33,017 bases of DNA from an uncultured Paracoccaceae bacterium. Lineage in GTDB: Bacteria; Pseudomonadota; Alphaproteobacteria; Rhodobacterales; Rhodobacteraceae. The notes beneath the pieces are model-generated. The model was not told where the DNA came from, ran no database searches, and worked only from the letters and a program-made list of their open reading frames with translations. The stretch lies in the NCBI GenBank assembly GCA_937983405.1, contig CALJZN010000097.1, positions 1 to 33,017 of the forward strand. Reading direction: 5' to 3'. This document shows, in pieces, positions 1-8,804 of the stretch. The translations under genes and the position numbers were made by a program. Position 1 is the first letter of the stretch; each line of letters starts with the position of its first letter.

Positions 1-77
1 TGATCGTCGGGGATCAGACCCCGCAACGACCCGGTGATGAAGAGCCCCAGTTGCCCGCGCTCCTTCCAACCCGGCAT
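1..77 (-). pseudogene. 5' end of an IS1182-like transposase, cut by the window edge
   Basis: Reading the minus strand from an ATG at 77 gives about 25 residues beginning MPGWKERGQLGLF and running through ITGSLRGLIPDD. This matches, from memory, the N-terminus of IS1182-family DDE transposases (GQLxLFxTGSLxxLIPDDH). The gene leaves the window at base 1, so its intactness is unknown. The DNA between this start and about 165, including a stretch reading ttttcaacagcccc, is probably the leader and left end of the element. That end abuts the broken IS256-like gene. The call rests on a short match; a BLASTX search of 1-170 would settle it. Confidence 0.5.
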
Positions 78-164
78 CGCAGCCTCCAATCCACCGATAA
101 ACAAGGCGAATCACAGGCACGGGGCATTTTCAACAGCCCCCACAGGACAGAATTCCCGACGAAC

Positions 165-559
165 GCCGATGACATCGGCCCTGCGCTTCACCTCCCGGTT
201 CGCCCGTTCGAGCGGGTTGGTCGAGGCGATCTGGGTCCAATGTTCGCGGGGGAAGGACATGCAGGCCAGCACGTCGTCGCGGGAGCTGTCCAACAGGGCG
301 CCGAGCTTGGGCTGCGTCTCGCGGAGCGCGTCGGCCACGATGCCCCACTGCTGCCCGGCCTCAACGTTGGTCTCCTGCGCGAAGATCGTCCTGGGCATCG
401 CCGCCACGGCGGTCCGCTGTCTCGCCGGGCGTGGGCGAGAGCGTTTCTGAGCCAGTGAACGCGACGGCACTGGTGCGTGGCGTTGAATACCCGCCGCGCG
501 GCGGCGCCCAGGCCCTTGTGATCGTCGGCGATCACCAGCTTTGTAACTTCGCCACTCAT
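165..559 (-). pseudogene. IS256-family (MULE-type) transposase remnant, frameshifted and truncated at both ends
   Basis: Two minus-strand frames together encode the C-terminal half of an IS256-type transposase. The first frame carries KLVIADDHKG and NALAHA. The second carries RTAVAAM, TIFAQET, QWGIVADA and NPLERANREVKRRADVIG, which includes the third catalytic acid (E of the LER motif). The frames join near 425-430. There the better copy at 2003-2905 has one extra C, so this copy has lost a base. The N-terminal half is missing at the IS110 side. The last part is missing near 165, where unrelated, probably IS1182-derived, sequence begins. It is an inverted, diverged partner of the copy at 2354-2735 and cannot make transposase. 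Confidence 0.85.
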
Positions 560-777
560 CGGACGTCACCCTTGCTATGGTGGGGTTTCGGTAGCCGGGA
601 GAGGGTCGCCGTTTTAGTTTCGGGGCGCTGTCCTCTTGCGTGAGGTTGGCGCCCTCGACCGGTGTTCCGGGCTCGAACGGTTAGCTGGGGCTGGCGCGCT
701 TTGCCTGTCCCCGCTTGTACAAGGCTGAGCGTGGACGTCGGTTTCGAGGCTCCCCGGCCCACAGGGAGGAGGGAAGA

Positions 778-1949
778 ATGTTTGCCGGGATCGATGTTGC
801 CTCTGAACGCCATGTGCTGGCGCGGCTGGACGAGACGGGACAGCCGCTGGGCCGACCGATCGCAGTTGATGAGGATGCGGGCGGCTACCGCAGGATGCTT
901 GAGGTGCTGGGACCGCCCCCGGCGCTTGTCGTGATGGAGGCGACCGGCCACTATTGGAAGAACCTCTATGCGACGCTTGTTGCCGCGGGCCATGACGTGG
1001 TGCTCCTCAATCCGATCGTGGCGCGCCGGTTCCAGCAGGCCCAGTCGGAGCGCACCAAGACCGACGCCGTCGACGCTGCGGCGCTCGCGCGCTTCGCTTT
1101 CGAGAAGCGTCCGGCCCCGAGCTACATCCACGACGCCGCCGCTGAAGCGTTTCGGGAACTGGTGCGTCACCGCGACCGGCTGCAGCAGGATTTCGAGGAT
1201 CGTGTCCTGCAGCTGCACCGCCTGGTCGATCTCGGGTTTCCGGAATTCACACGTTACGTCAAGGGCATGCACCCGATGCTCGTAACTGCTCCGCTCTCCG
1301 AATGCCCGACTGCGGCGGCCTTCGCCCACACCCCGCCGCGCCGCCTGGCCAAGGTGCGCTATGACGGGCGTCACAGGGTCGGCGAAGATCTGGCCGGGCG
1401 GCTGGTCGAGGCGGCGAAACGGTCCGCGGCCAGCATCACGGTCCGGTCCATGATCTTCAGGTCCGCCATATCTGCCAGGATCTCGACCTCTGGCGCCGCC
1501 GCCTGAAAGAGCTCGAAAACGATATCGGCGGATTGCTCGATGCCCACGAGGTCGGCCGCCTGCTGACCAGCATCGACGGCATCGGCCCCAATTCGGCCGC
1601 GCGCATCATCGCCATCGTCGGGGACCCGGCCCGCTTCCGGTCCGCCGGGGCCTTTGCCGCCTATGTCGGCGTCGTGCCCTCGCTGCGGCAGTCGGGCAAG
1701 CGGACGGGGAGCCGGGCGGCAACCGGGTTCGGCAATGCCAAGCTGCGCAGCGCGCTGTGGATGACCACGCTTGCGGCCGTCCGGCTGAACGACTGGCTGC
1801 GCCCGTTCTACGAACGCCTGCGCGCCGCCGGAAAGCCGCCGAAGCTTGCCCTGATCTCCGCCCTGCGAAAGCGCCTGCACGCCGTCTACAGCGTCGCAAA
1901 GAACCGCAAACCCTTCGTCCCCATCACGGAGCAGGCGCGAGCGGCATAG
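778..1949 (+). pseudogene. IS110-family transposase with a single-base frameshift
   Basis: The protein starts at ATG 778 (MFAGIDVASERHVLARL), the usual start of IS110-type DEDD transposases. The RuvC-like acidic residues are visible: D6 in GIDVA, E54 in MEATGHYW, and D96/D99 in KTDAVDA. The frame runs normally to EAAKRS at about 1425. It then continues only in another frame as GQHHGPVHDLQVRH, through the transposase_20 region (LLTSIDGIGPNSAARI, then FRSAGAFAAYVGVVPSLRQSGKR) to TAG at 1947-1949. One base is missing near 1425-1430 relative to the family. Joined, the product would be about 390 residues, normal for the family. A sequencing error in a G/C run could also explain the break. Confidence 0.9.
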
Positions 1950-2002
1950 ACACCAAAGATCGCAGCCGATCGCGCCTGCGGTACAAAAACCTCTTGATCG
2001 GG

Positions 2003-2905
2003 CAGACGGTATTTCACGGCGTCTCGACCCGCTCGGTCGACGATCTGGTGAAGGCCATGGGCGCAGGCGGCATGTCCAAGAGCGCCGTCAGCCGGCTCTG
2101 CGCCGAGATCGACGAGCGGGTGAACGCGTTCCTGCAGCGCCCGCTGGAAGGCTCATGGCCCTACCTCTGGCTCGACGCCACCCACATCAAGGTGCGCGAG
2201 GGCGGCAGGATCATCAGCCGTGCGGTGATAGTGGCCGTCGCCGTCAACGAGGACGGCAAGCGCGAGGTGCTGGGCGTGCACGCCGGCCATTCCGAGGCCG
2301 AGGTGTTCTGGACCGAGTTCCTCCGCAGCCTCGCCGTCCGCGGCCTGCGCGGCGTGAAGCTGGTGATCGCCGATAACCACAAGGGCCTGCGCGCCGCCGC
2401 GCGCCGCGTCTTCAACGCCACGCACCAGCGCTGCCGCGTGCACTGTCTCAGGAATGCGCTTGCCCATGCCCCGGCGAAGCAGCGCACCGCCGTGGCGGCG
2501 ATGCTGAAAACCATCTTCGCCCAGGAGACCAAGGCCGACGCCGAGGCCCAGTGGGGCATCGTCGCCGACGCCCGGCGCGAGAAGCAGCCAAAGCTCGGCG
2601 CGCTCATGGACGCTTCGTGCGATGACGTGCCGGCCTACACGGACTTTTCCCGCGAGCACTGGCCCCAGATCGCGTCTACGCCCCCCCTGGAGCGCGTCAA
2701 CCGCGAGAGCTAGCGCCGGGCCGACGTCATCGGGATCTTCCCCAACGACGAGGCCATCATCATTCGCGCGATGGCGCTCGCCGTCGGCGCGCTCATGCTC
2801 GAGACCAACGACGAACGGGCCGTCGCCCGGCGGTACATGAGCCTTGAGACGCTCGCCCGCGTCACCAATACTGCAAACGTCAGGTTGCCCGCCGTGGCCG
2901 CCTGA
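2003..2905 (+). pseudogene. IS256-family (MULE-type) transposase, 5'-truncated with an internal TAG
   Basis: Homology begins at about 2003 (QTVFHGVSTRSVDDLVKAMG), so roughly the first 75-80 residues of a normal ~400-residue transposase are missing at the IS110 junction. The catalytic D (WLDATHIKV), the second D (VIADNHKG) and the E in PPLERVN are present. The frame is stopped by TAG at 2711-2713, where the family has a lysine (NREVKRRADVIG). It then continues without shift through RRADVIGIFPNDEA and MSLETLARVTN to TGA at 2903-2905. The stop is therefore a point change in an otherwise well-kept 3' half. It shares an inverted, imperfect ~380-bp repeat with 165-548. Confidence 0.9.
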
Positions 2906-2984
2906 ACCGAGACCGAGCCTCTCCCAGGACCGGCGCTCATACACCACATAACGGGACATGACCCGGGCGGGGGATGTGGGTCTG

Positions 2985-3019
2985 CTCGTGCAATCCAGCT
3001 TCCACGCTGGAGTCACGAG
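2985..3019. repeat. Nested stem-loop at the island's left border
   Basis: Outer arms ctcgtg (2985-2990) and cacgag (3014-3019) enclose inner arms tccagc (2994-2999) and gctgga (3006-3011) around a six-base loop. It lies between the IS256 end and the operon promoter region. It could stop transcription coming out of the IS block, but no T-run follows. Confidence 0.4.
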
Positions 3020-3141
3020 TTGCATCCCTCACGGGATGTGTGCACCTGCGCCCCCTGCGCGTCGCCCCGACGAGGTGCCGTTCCGCTCCGTGCGGGGGGT
3101 GAAATAAATTGCAGGAATTGGTAGGTTCTCCGATCTCGATT

Positions 3142-3159
3142 GACGCTGTGCACAGCGTC
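3142..3159. promoter_or_regulatory. 18-bp perfect palindrome, candidate operator of the 3245-14422 operon
   Basis: The sequence gacgctgtgcacagcgtc is its own reverse complement over all 18 bases. It sits 85 bp before the first operon start. TTGACG at 3140-3145 overlaps its left edge and could be a -35 box, so a bound regulator would block polymerase. The natural candidate ligand is the SorC-family protein encoded at 6821-7792 in the same operon; that pairing is inference. Two more short inverted repeats follow in the leader: 3180-3196 (7-bp arms, 3-nt loop) and 3201-3221 (7-bp arms, 7-nt loop). The rest of 2906-3244 shows no gene. Confidence 0.55.
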
Positions 3160-3244
3160 GCCGCAACCTGCTGCCCGCATCGCCTGCTGCAGGCGAAGGG
3201 ACCCGCCAACGAGCGGCGGGTCGCCGGCAACCGGAGGAGAGGAC

Positions 3245-4255
3245 ATGCGCAGCATCAGCAAGACGATACGGAACGGTGTGGCGGCGGCAGCCCTGCTCGG
3301 GGCATCCGCGTCGATGAGCGGGGCGGCAGGGCTCGCCTGCGCGCCGGGCGAAACCTATGTGATGAACGTGATGGTCAGCGCGCATCCCTATTGGGTGCCG
3401 GTGTTCGAGGGGTTCAAGCAGGCCGCCCGGGCGCTGGGCTGCGAGGCGGTCTTTTCCGGCACGCCGGACTACGACATCACCAAGCAGATCGCCTCGTTCG
3501 AGCAGGTTCTCGTGAAGCAGCCGGCCGGCATTCTGCTGCACCCGATGCAGGCCGATCCCTTCATCGAGCCGATCAACCGGGCGATCGAGGCCGGGGTCTC
3601 GGTGACAACCTTCGCTGCGGATTCGCCGAGGTCGAAGCGCACCGCCTACATCACCTCGGACAACGTCGCCGAAGCGCGATTCGCCGCCGAGGAGATCGTG
3701 AAGGCGGTGGGCGACAGCGCCGAATACGGGGTGCTCGAAAACCCCGGCCAGTCGAACCACGACCTGCGCGTGACGGCGCTGATCGACTACATGCAGGCCA
3801 GCTATCCGAAGATGAAGCTGGTCGGCCGGCAGGCCACCAACCAGGATCCGAACGCGGCCTTCATCGCGGTCTCGGCCATGCTGCAGGCCAACCCGAACCT
3901 CGCCGCGCTGTGGATCCCCGAGTCGGGCTCGGCCGAGGGCGCCGTCGCCGCCGCCAAGGCCGCCGGCAGGCGGCTGGTGATCATCCACGCCGACATCTCG
4001 CCGACGACGCTGGCCGAGATCCGGGCGGGCAACATCCACATGGCGCTGAACCCCAACCAGGGGATCCAGGGCTTCATCGGCTTCATGAACACCTTCCTCG
4101 GCGCGCATTCCGACCTGATCGACCCGTTCAACGACTGGAAGATCTCGGGCTTCAACCCGATGCAGATCCCCTTCGTCGACAACGGCTTCGCGGTTATCAC
4201 CAAGGCCAACGCCGATGCCTTCGTGCTCGAGGACTACATGAAGGGCCGCAACTGA
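3245..4255 (+). CDS. RbsB-type periplasmic sugar-binding protein
   Basis: The 336-residue product belongs to the type I periplasmic binding proteins (Peripla_BP_4/RbsB-like) that deliver sugars or polyols to RbsA/RbsC-type importers. A Sec signal peptide is clear: a basic start (MRSISKTIRN), then a hydrophobic stretch, with cleavage probably near residue 28-30 (SGAAG). The mature protein begins with the typical first strand (YVMNVMVSAHPYWVPVFEGF). It later has KQPAGILLHPMQADPF and a GNIHMALNPNQGIQG hinge region. ATG 3245 was chosen because ggaggaga lies just upstream and the signal peptide starts there. It leads a nine-gene operon. A strong hairpin at 4270-4293 follows its stop. The ligand cannot be read from sequence. 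Confidence 0.92.
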   Translation: MRSISKTIRNGVAAAALLGASASMSGAAGLACAPGETYVMNVMVSAHPYWVPVFEGFKQAARALGCEAVFSGTPDYDITKQIASFEQVLVKQPAGILLHPMQADPFIEPINRAIEAGVSVTTFAADSPRSKRTAYITSDNVAEARFAAEEIVKAVGDSAEYGVLENPGQSNHDLRVTALIDYMQASYPKMKLVGRQATNQDPNAAFIAVSAMLQANPNLAALWIPESGSAEGAVAAAKAAGRRLVIIHADISPTTLAEIRAGNIHMALNPNQGIQGFIGFMNTFLGAHSDLIDPFNDWKISGFNPMQIPFVDNGFAVITKANADAFVLEDYMKGRN

Positions 4256-4269
4256 GGCCCGCGCCGTCC

Positions 4270-4293
4270 GCCCCGCCGCGACGGCGGCGGGGC
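4270..4293 (+). terminator. Intercistronic hairpin after the RbsB-type gene
   Basis: Ten-base perfect arms gccccgccgc and gcggcggggc enclose the loop gacg, 14 bases after the binding-protein stop and 30 before the ATPase start. There is no T-run. It is more likely a partial terminator or mRNA stabiliser that keeps binding protein in excess than a full stop. Confidence 0.55.
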
Positions 4294-4323
4294 CTTCCGC
4301 GCCCCGACGTGAACCGACCGGAC

Positions 4324-5841
4324 ATGACTGCACCGCCCCTGCTCGAGATCACTGATGTGCGCAAGTCCTTCGGCGCGATCCGGGCGCTGGACGGCGCGAA
4401 GTTCGAACTGCGCCCGGGCGAGATTCACGCCCTGGCCGGCGAGAACGGCGCGGGCAAGTCCACCCTGATGAATATCATCGACGGCATCCTGCAGCCCGAT
4501 GCGGGCGAGATCCGCATCGACGGCCGACCGGTGCGGATCGACAGCCCGGCGACGGCGCAGCGGCTGGGCATCGGCTTCGTGCATCAGGAAATCGCGCTCT
4601 GCGCCGAGATCCCGGTGGCCGAGAACATCTTCATGGCGCGCACCGCGCAAAGCCGCCGCCCCTTCGTCGATGCGGCGGCGATGGCGGCCGAGGCGCGCAT
4701 GGTGCTTGCCCCGCTGGCGGACATCGACCCGCGGTTGCCGGCCGGGCGGCTGTCGATCGGCCAGCAGCAGCTTGTCGAGATCGCCCGGGCGCTGACGCTC
4801 GACTGCCGCATCCTGATCCTCGACGAGCCGACCGCGGCGCTGACCGAGCACGAGGCGGGGAAGTTGTTCGCCATCATGCGCGACCTCGCGCGGCGCGGCA
4901 TCGGGATCATCTTCATCTCGCACCGGATGGTCGAGATCTTCGGCGTCTGCGACCGCGTGACGGTGATGCGGGACGGCCGGCACATCCTGACTTCGCCGAC
5001 CGACGCGATCAGCCCGGAGGGCATCGTCAATGCCATGGTCGGGCGCCGGATCGACAGCTTCTTTCCGCCCAGGATGCAGGGCGCTGCCGGGCCCGAGATC
5101 CTGCGCGTCGAGGGGCTGAGCGACCGACGCTTCCGCGACGTGTCCTTCGCCCTGCGGGCAGGCGAGATCCTCGGGTTCGGCGGGCTGATCGGGGCCGGGC
5201 GCAGCGAGATCGCGCGGGGCCTGACCCGGCTCGAGGGGGCCGCGCGGGGGCGCGTCTGGCTGGAGGGGCGGGAGGTCGTGCTGCGCGACTACGCCGACAG
5301 CATCGCGCGCGGCATCGTCTATCTGTCCGAGGACCGCAAGGGCGACGGGGTCTTTCTCGACCTCTCCATCGCCGCCAACGTCTCGGCGCTGAACCTGCGG
5401 CTGGTTTCGGGGCGCCTCGGCCTGATCGACGTGCAGGCGGAGGCGGCGCAGGCCGAGCGGATCGGCCGGACCCTGAAGCTCAAAGCCGCAAGCATGGCGC
5501 AGCGCGTCGTCGCGCTGTCGGGCGGCAACCAGCAGAAGGTGGCGCTGGCACGGCTCCTGGCGGTGCGCCCGAAGGTCATCTTCCTCGACGAACCCACCCG
5601 CGGCGTCGATGTCGGCGCCAAGGCCGAAATCCATGCAATCCTGCGCCGGCTGGCCGAGGACGGTGTGGGGATCGTCGTCATCTCGTCGGAGCTGCCCGAG
5701 CTGATCGGGCTGTGCGACCGGGTGCTCGTGGTCTGCGAGGGGCGCATCGCGGGCGAACTTGCCGGCGAGGCACTGTCCGAGGCCGCGATCATGACGCTGG
5801 CCGCACCGGGCGCGCGCGCCGCGGCAGGGGCGGGGCGATGA
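4324..5841 (+). CDS. RbsA/MglA-type sugar ABC transporter ATPase (two ABC domains)
   Basis: The 505-residue protein carries two fused ABC domains, the arrangement of monosaccharide importers (CUT2 family). Domain 1 has Walker A GENGAGKST at 39-47, signature LSIGQQQ and Walker B ILILDEPTAAL. Domain 2 has the degenerate P-loop GGLIGAGRSE expected in this family, signature LSGGNQQKVALAR and Walker B VIFLDEPTRGVD. It energises uptake through the permease at 5838, with which it overlaps by four bases (ATGA). Start ATG 4324 (MTAPPLLEITDV) places the first beta strand at the usual distance. Only one permease follows, so the channel is probably a homodimer. Confidence 0.95.
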   Translation: MTAPPLLEITDVRKSFGAIRALDGAKFELRPGEIHALAGENGAGKSTLMNIIDGILQPDAGEIRIDGRPVRIDSPATAQRLGIGFVHQEIALCAEIPVAENIFMARTAQSRRPFVDAAAMAAEARMVLAPLADIDPRLPAGRLSIGQQQLVEIARALTLDCRILILDEPTAALTEHEAGKLFAIMRDLARRGIGIIFISHRMVEIFGVCDRVTVMRDGRHILTSPTDAISPEGIVNAMVGRRIDSFFPPRMQGAAGPEILRVEGLSDRRFRDVSFALRAGEILGFGGLIGAGRSEIARGLTRLEGAARGRVWLEGREVVLRDYADSIARGIVYLSEDRKGDGVFLDLSIAANVSALNLRLVSGRLGLIDVQAEAAQAERIGRTLKLKAASMAQRVVALSGGNQQKVALARLLAVRPKVIFLDEPTRGVDVGAKAEIHAILRRLAEDGVGIVVISSELPELIGLCDRVLVVCEGRIAGELAGEALSEAAIMTLAAPGARAAAGAGR

Positions 5842-6824
5842 CTGCGGGACCGCAGCGCCCCACACTCCTGTCGCGGCTTCTCGGCGCGCGCGAGACCGGG
5901 CTGGTGCTGATCATTCTCGTCCTGTTCGTTCTGATGTCGTTCGCCTCGCCGCATTTCCTGACCTGGTCGAACATGCGGGCGATGACCATGGCCTTCTCGG
6001 TCGAGGCGATCGTGGTCGTGGGCATGACCATCCTTTTGATCTCGGGTGGCATCGACCTGTCGGTCGGCTCGGTCACCGCGCTTTCCATGGTCATTGCAGG
6101 TCTGCTGTTCCTCAGCGGTGTCAACCCGTGGCTTGCCGCGCTGATCGCGATTGCCGCCTGCGCCGGGATCGGGGCGGTCATCGGCTTTTTCGTCACCGTC
6201 GTCGGGCTGCATCACTTCATCGTCACGCTGGCGGCGATGGTGATCGCCCGCGGCCTGTGCCTGCTTGGCACCGGCGGCCGGCCTCTCGGGCTCTACGACC
6301 TGCCGGCGAGCGTCAAGTGGATCGGGATCGGATCGCTCGGCCCGCTTCCGGTGGCGGTGGCCATCTTCGCGGTGGTCGTGGTGGTCTTCGATCTCCTGCT
6401 GCGGCGCGCCACGGCCTTCCGCCTGGTCTATTACACCGGCAGCAACCCCCGGGCCGCGGCCTATGCGGGCATCCGCACCCGTCGCGTGGTGCTGATGACG
6501 ACGGTGCTCTGCTCGACGCTCTGCGGGGTTGCCGGCATCATCTACATGGCGCGGTTCGGTTCGGCCCAGCCGACCTTCGGGGTCGGCATGGAGCTCAACG
6601 TGATCGCAGCGGCGGTGATCGGCGGGGCGAGCCTGTCGGGCGGCAAGGGCACGATCCTCGGCGCGGTCCTCGGCGCGGTGCTGCTGTCGCTGGTGTCCTC
6701 GTCGCTCGCGCTGCTCAACGTGTCGGTCTACTGGCAGGACATCATCCGCGGCTCGATCCTGCTTGCCGCGGTCACCTTCGACCACTTCCTTGTCAGTCGG
6801 CAGGCGGCGGGGGGCCGGGGATGA
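5838..6824 (+). CDS. RbsC-type sugar ABC transporter permease
   Basis: This 328-residue inner-membrane protein has about eight to ten hydrophobic segments. It shows the BPD_transp_2 signature [12 protein letters not shown] near residue 75, [12 protein letters not shown], and the late [19 protein letters not shown] motif. It forms the membrane channel for the sugar bound by the product of 3245. Start and stop are both coupled by ATGA overlaps (5838-5841 and 6821-6824), so it is translated with the ATPase before it and the regulator after it. Confidence 0.95.
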   Translation: MTAGPQRPTLLSRLLGARETGLVLIILVLFVLMSFASPHFLTWSNMRAMTMAFSVEAIVVVGMTILLISGGIDLSVGSVTALSMVIAGLLFLSGVNPWLAALIAIAACAGIGAVIGFFVTVVGLHHFIVTLAAMVIARGLCLLGTGGRPLGLYDLPASVKWIGIGSLGPLPVAVAIFAVVVVVFDLLLRRATAFRLVYYTGSNPRAAAYAGIRTRRVVLMTTVLCSTLCGVAGIIYMARFGSAQPTFGVGMELNVIAAAVIGGASLSGGKGTILGAVLGAVLLSLVSSSLALLNVSVYWQDIIRGSILLAAVTFDHFLVSRQAAGGRG

Positions 6825-7788
6825 ACGAGATCAGCGACGACTTCGCCTCGCTGCGGCAGCTGCATACGGTGCTCGTGCGGCATTTCCTCGAGGGGCAGAG
6901 GCAGGCCGAGATTGCTGCCGCGATGAACCTGTCCACCTCGAAGGTGAACCGGATCATCGCCCAGGCGCGGCGGTCCGGGATGGTCAAGATCAGCATCGAG
7001 ACCCCTTTCCAGCGCCTGCTGGAAACCGAGCGGCAGCTCTGCGCCTCGGGTCTTGTGCCGGCGGCGATCGTCGCGCCGACGGTGTCGGACAACGACGCCA
7101 CGCGCCTTGCCCAGATCGGGCAGGCTGCCGCCGCCCATCTCGCCGAGACGCTGCGCGATGGCGACATCCTCGGCATCTCGGGCGGCAAGGCGGTGGCGGC
7201 GGTGGCCGACGCCCTGGCGGCGAGCCGGCCCGTCGATGTTCGGGTGGTCCCGCTGACGGGCGGCGTGCAGGGCAAGTATCACACCGATGTCAACCACCTC
7301 GCCTCACGCATCGCCGAGCGGCTGGGCGGGCGGTCGCTGATGCTGCATGCGCCGCTGTTCGCCGAACGGGCGGACCAGCGCGAGACGGTGATGACCATGG
7401 CCGCGGTGCGCGAGGTGCTGGACCTCGCCCGGAAGGCGACGGTGTGCCTGGTCGGCATCGGGTCGATCGATGCACCCGGGTCGTCCTATTTCGACCTGCA
7501 CCCCTTGTCGCCGGCCGACCGCGCGATGCTGCCCGCCCTGGGTGTGACGGCCGAGTTCCTCGGGCATCTGGTGCTCGATCGCGGCGAGGTGGCGAACTGC
7601 ACGCCGAACCGCCGGCTGATCGCGCTGCGCCCCGACCAGCTCCGGCGCTGCGGCCGGGTCATCGCGGTGGCGGCGGGCCGCGGCAAGGTCGGGCCGATCC
7701 GGGCGGTGCTGCGCGGCGGCTATGTCTCGACGCTCGTCACCGACGAGGAGACGGCAACGATGCTTCTGCATGACGAGAGAGGTGCACA

Positions 7789-7792
<4 letters not shown>
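6821..7792 (+). CDS. SorC/DeoR-type sugar-binding transcriptional regulator
   Basis: The 323-residue protein has an N-terminal helix-turn-helix at about 27-52 (EGQRQAEIAAAMNLSTSKVN) and a C-terminal SorC sugar-phosphate-sensing domain with GDILGISGGKAVAAV and VVPLTGGVQG. Family members (SorC, LsrR, EryD) bind a phosphorylated sugar or polyol and usually repress their own operon. It sits between transporter and enzyme genes with ATGA overlaps on both sides. The inducer is therefore probably a phosphorylated product of the kinase at 11322, and the operator probably the palindrome at 3142-3159. Both are inferences. Confidence 0.92.
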
Positions 7793-8781
<989 letters not shown>

Positions 8782-8804
8782 GCCGGGCCGCACCGCCGGA
8801 CGCC

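Larger units (their letters stand above)
1..2963. mobile_element. Stack of decayed insertion sequences (IS1182-like, IS256-like x2, IS110-like)
   Basis: Four transposase remnants lie back to back without any other gene. An IS110-type element, about 560-2003, sits between two head-to-head IS256-type fragments. The left IS256 fragment is also cut by an IS1182-like element. The outer right limit is set at about 2963, after the motif cgggacatgacc, which from memory resembles IS256-family terminal repeats. That limit is inferred. Bases 560-777 hold no gene and look like the long leader of the IS110 element. None of the three larger transposase genes here has an intact reading frame, so the block probably cannot move by itself, but it offers homology for recombination. 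Confidence 0.75.

Noticed and set aside
2940-3110. A riboswitch in the leader of the first operon
   Set aside because: Only simple stem-loops are visible; no known aptamer consensus was recognised.
3029-4333. Long minus-strand open frame opposite the RbsB-type gene
   Set aside because: It is antisense to a clear binding-protein gene. High GC content opens such shadow frames, and its residue content (runs of R, H, G, D) matches no family.
4234-5865. 543-codon minus-strand open frame opposite the sugar ATPase
   Set aside because: The plus strand encodes all ABC motifs in frame; the antisense product is a low-complexity shadow.
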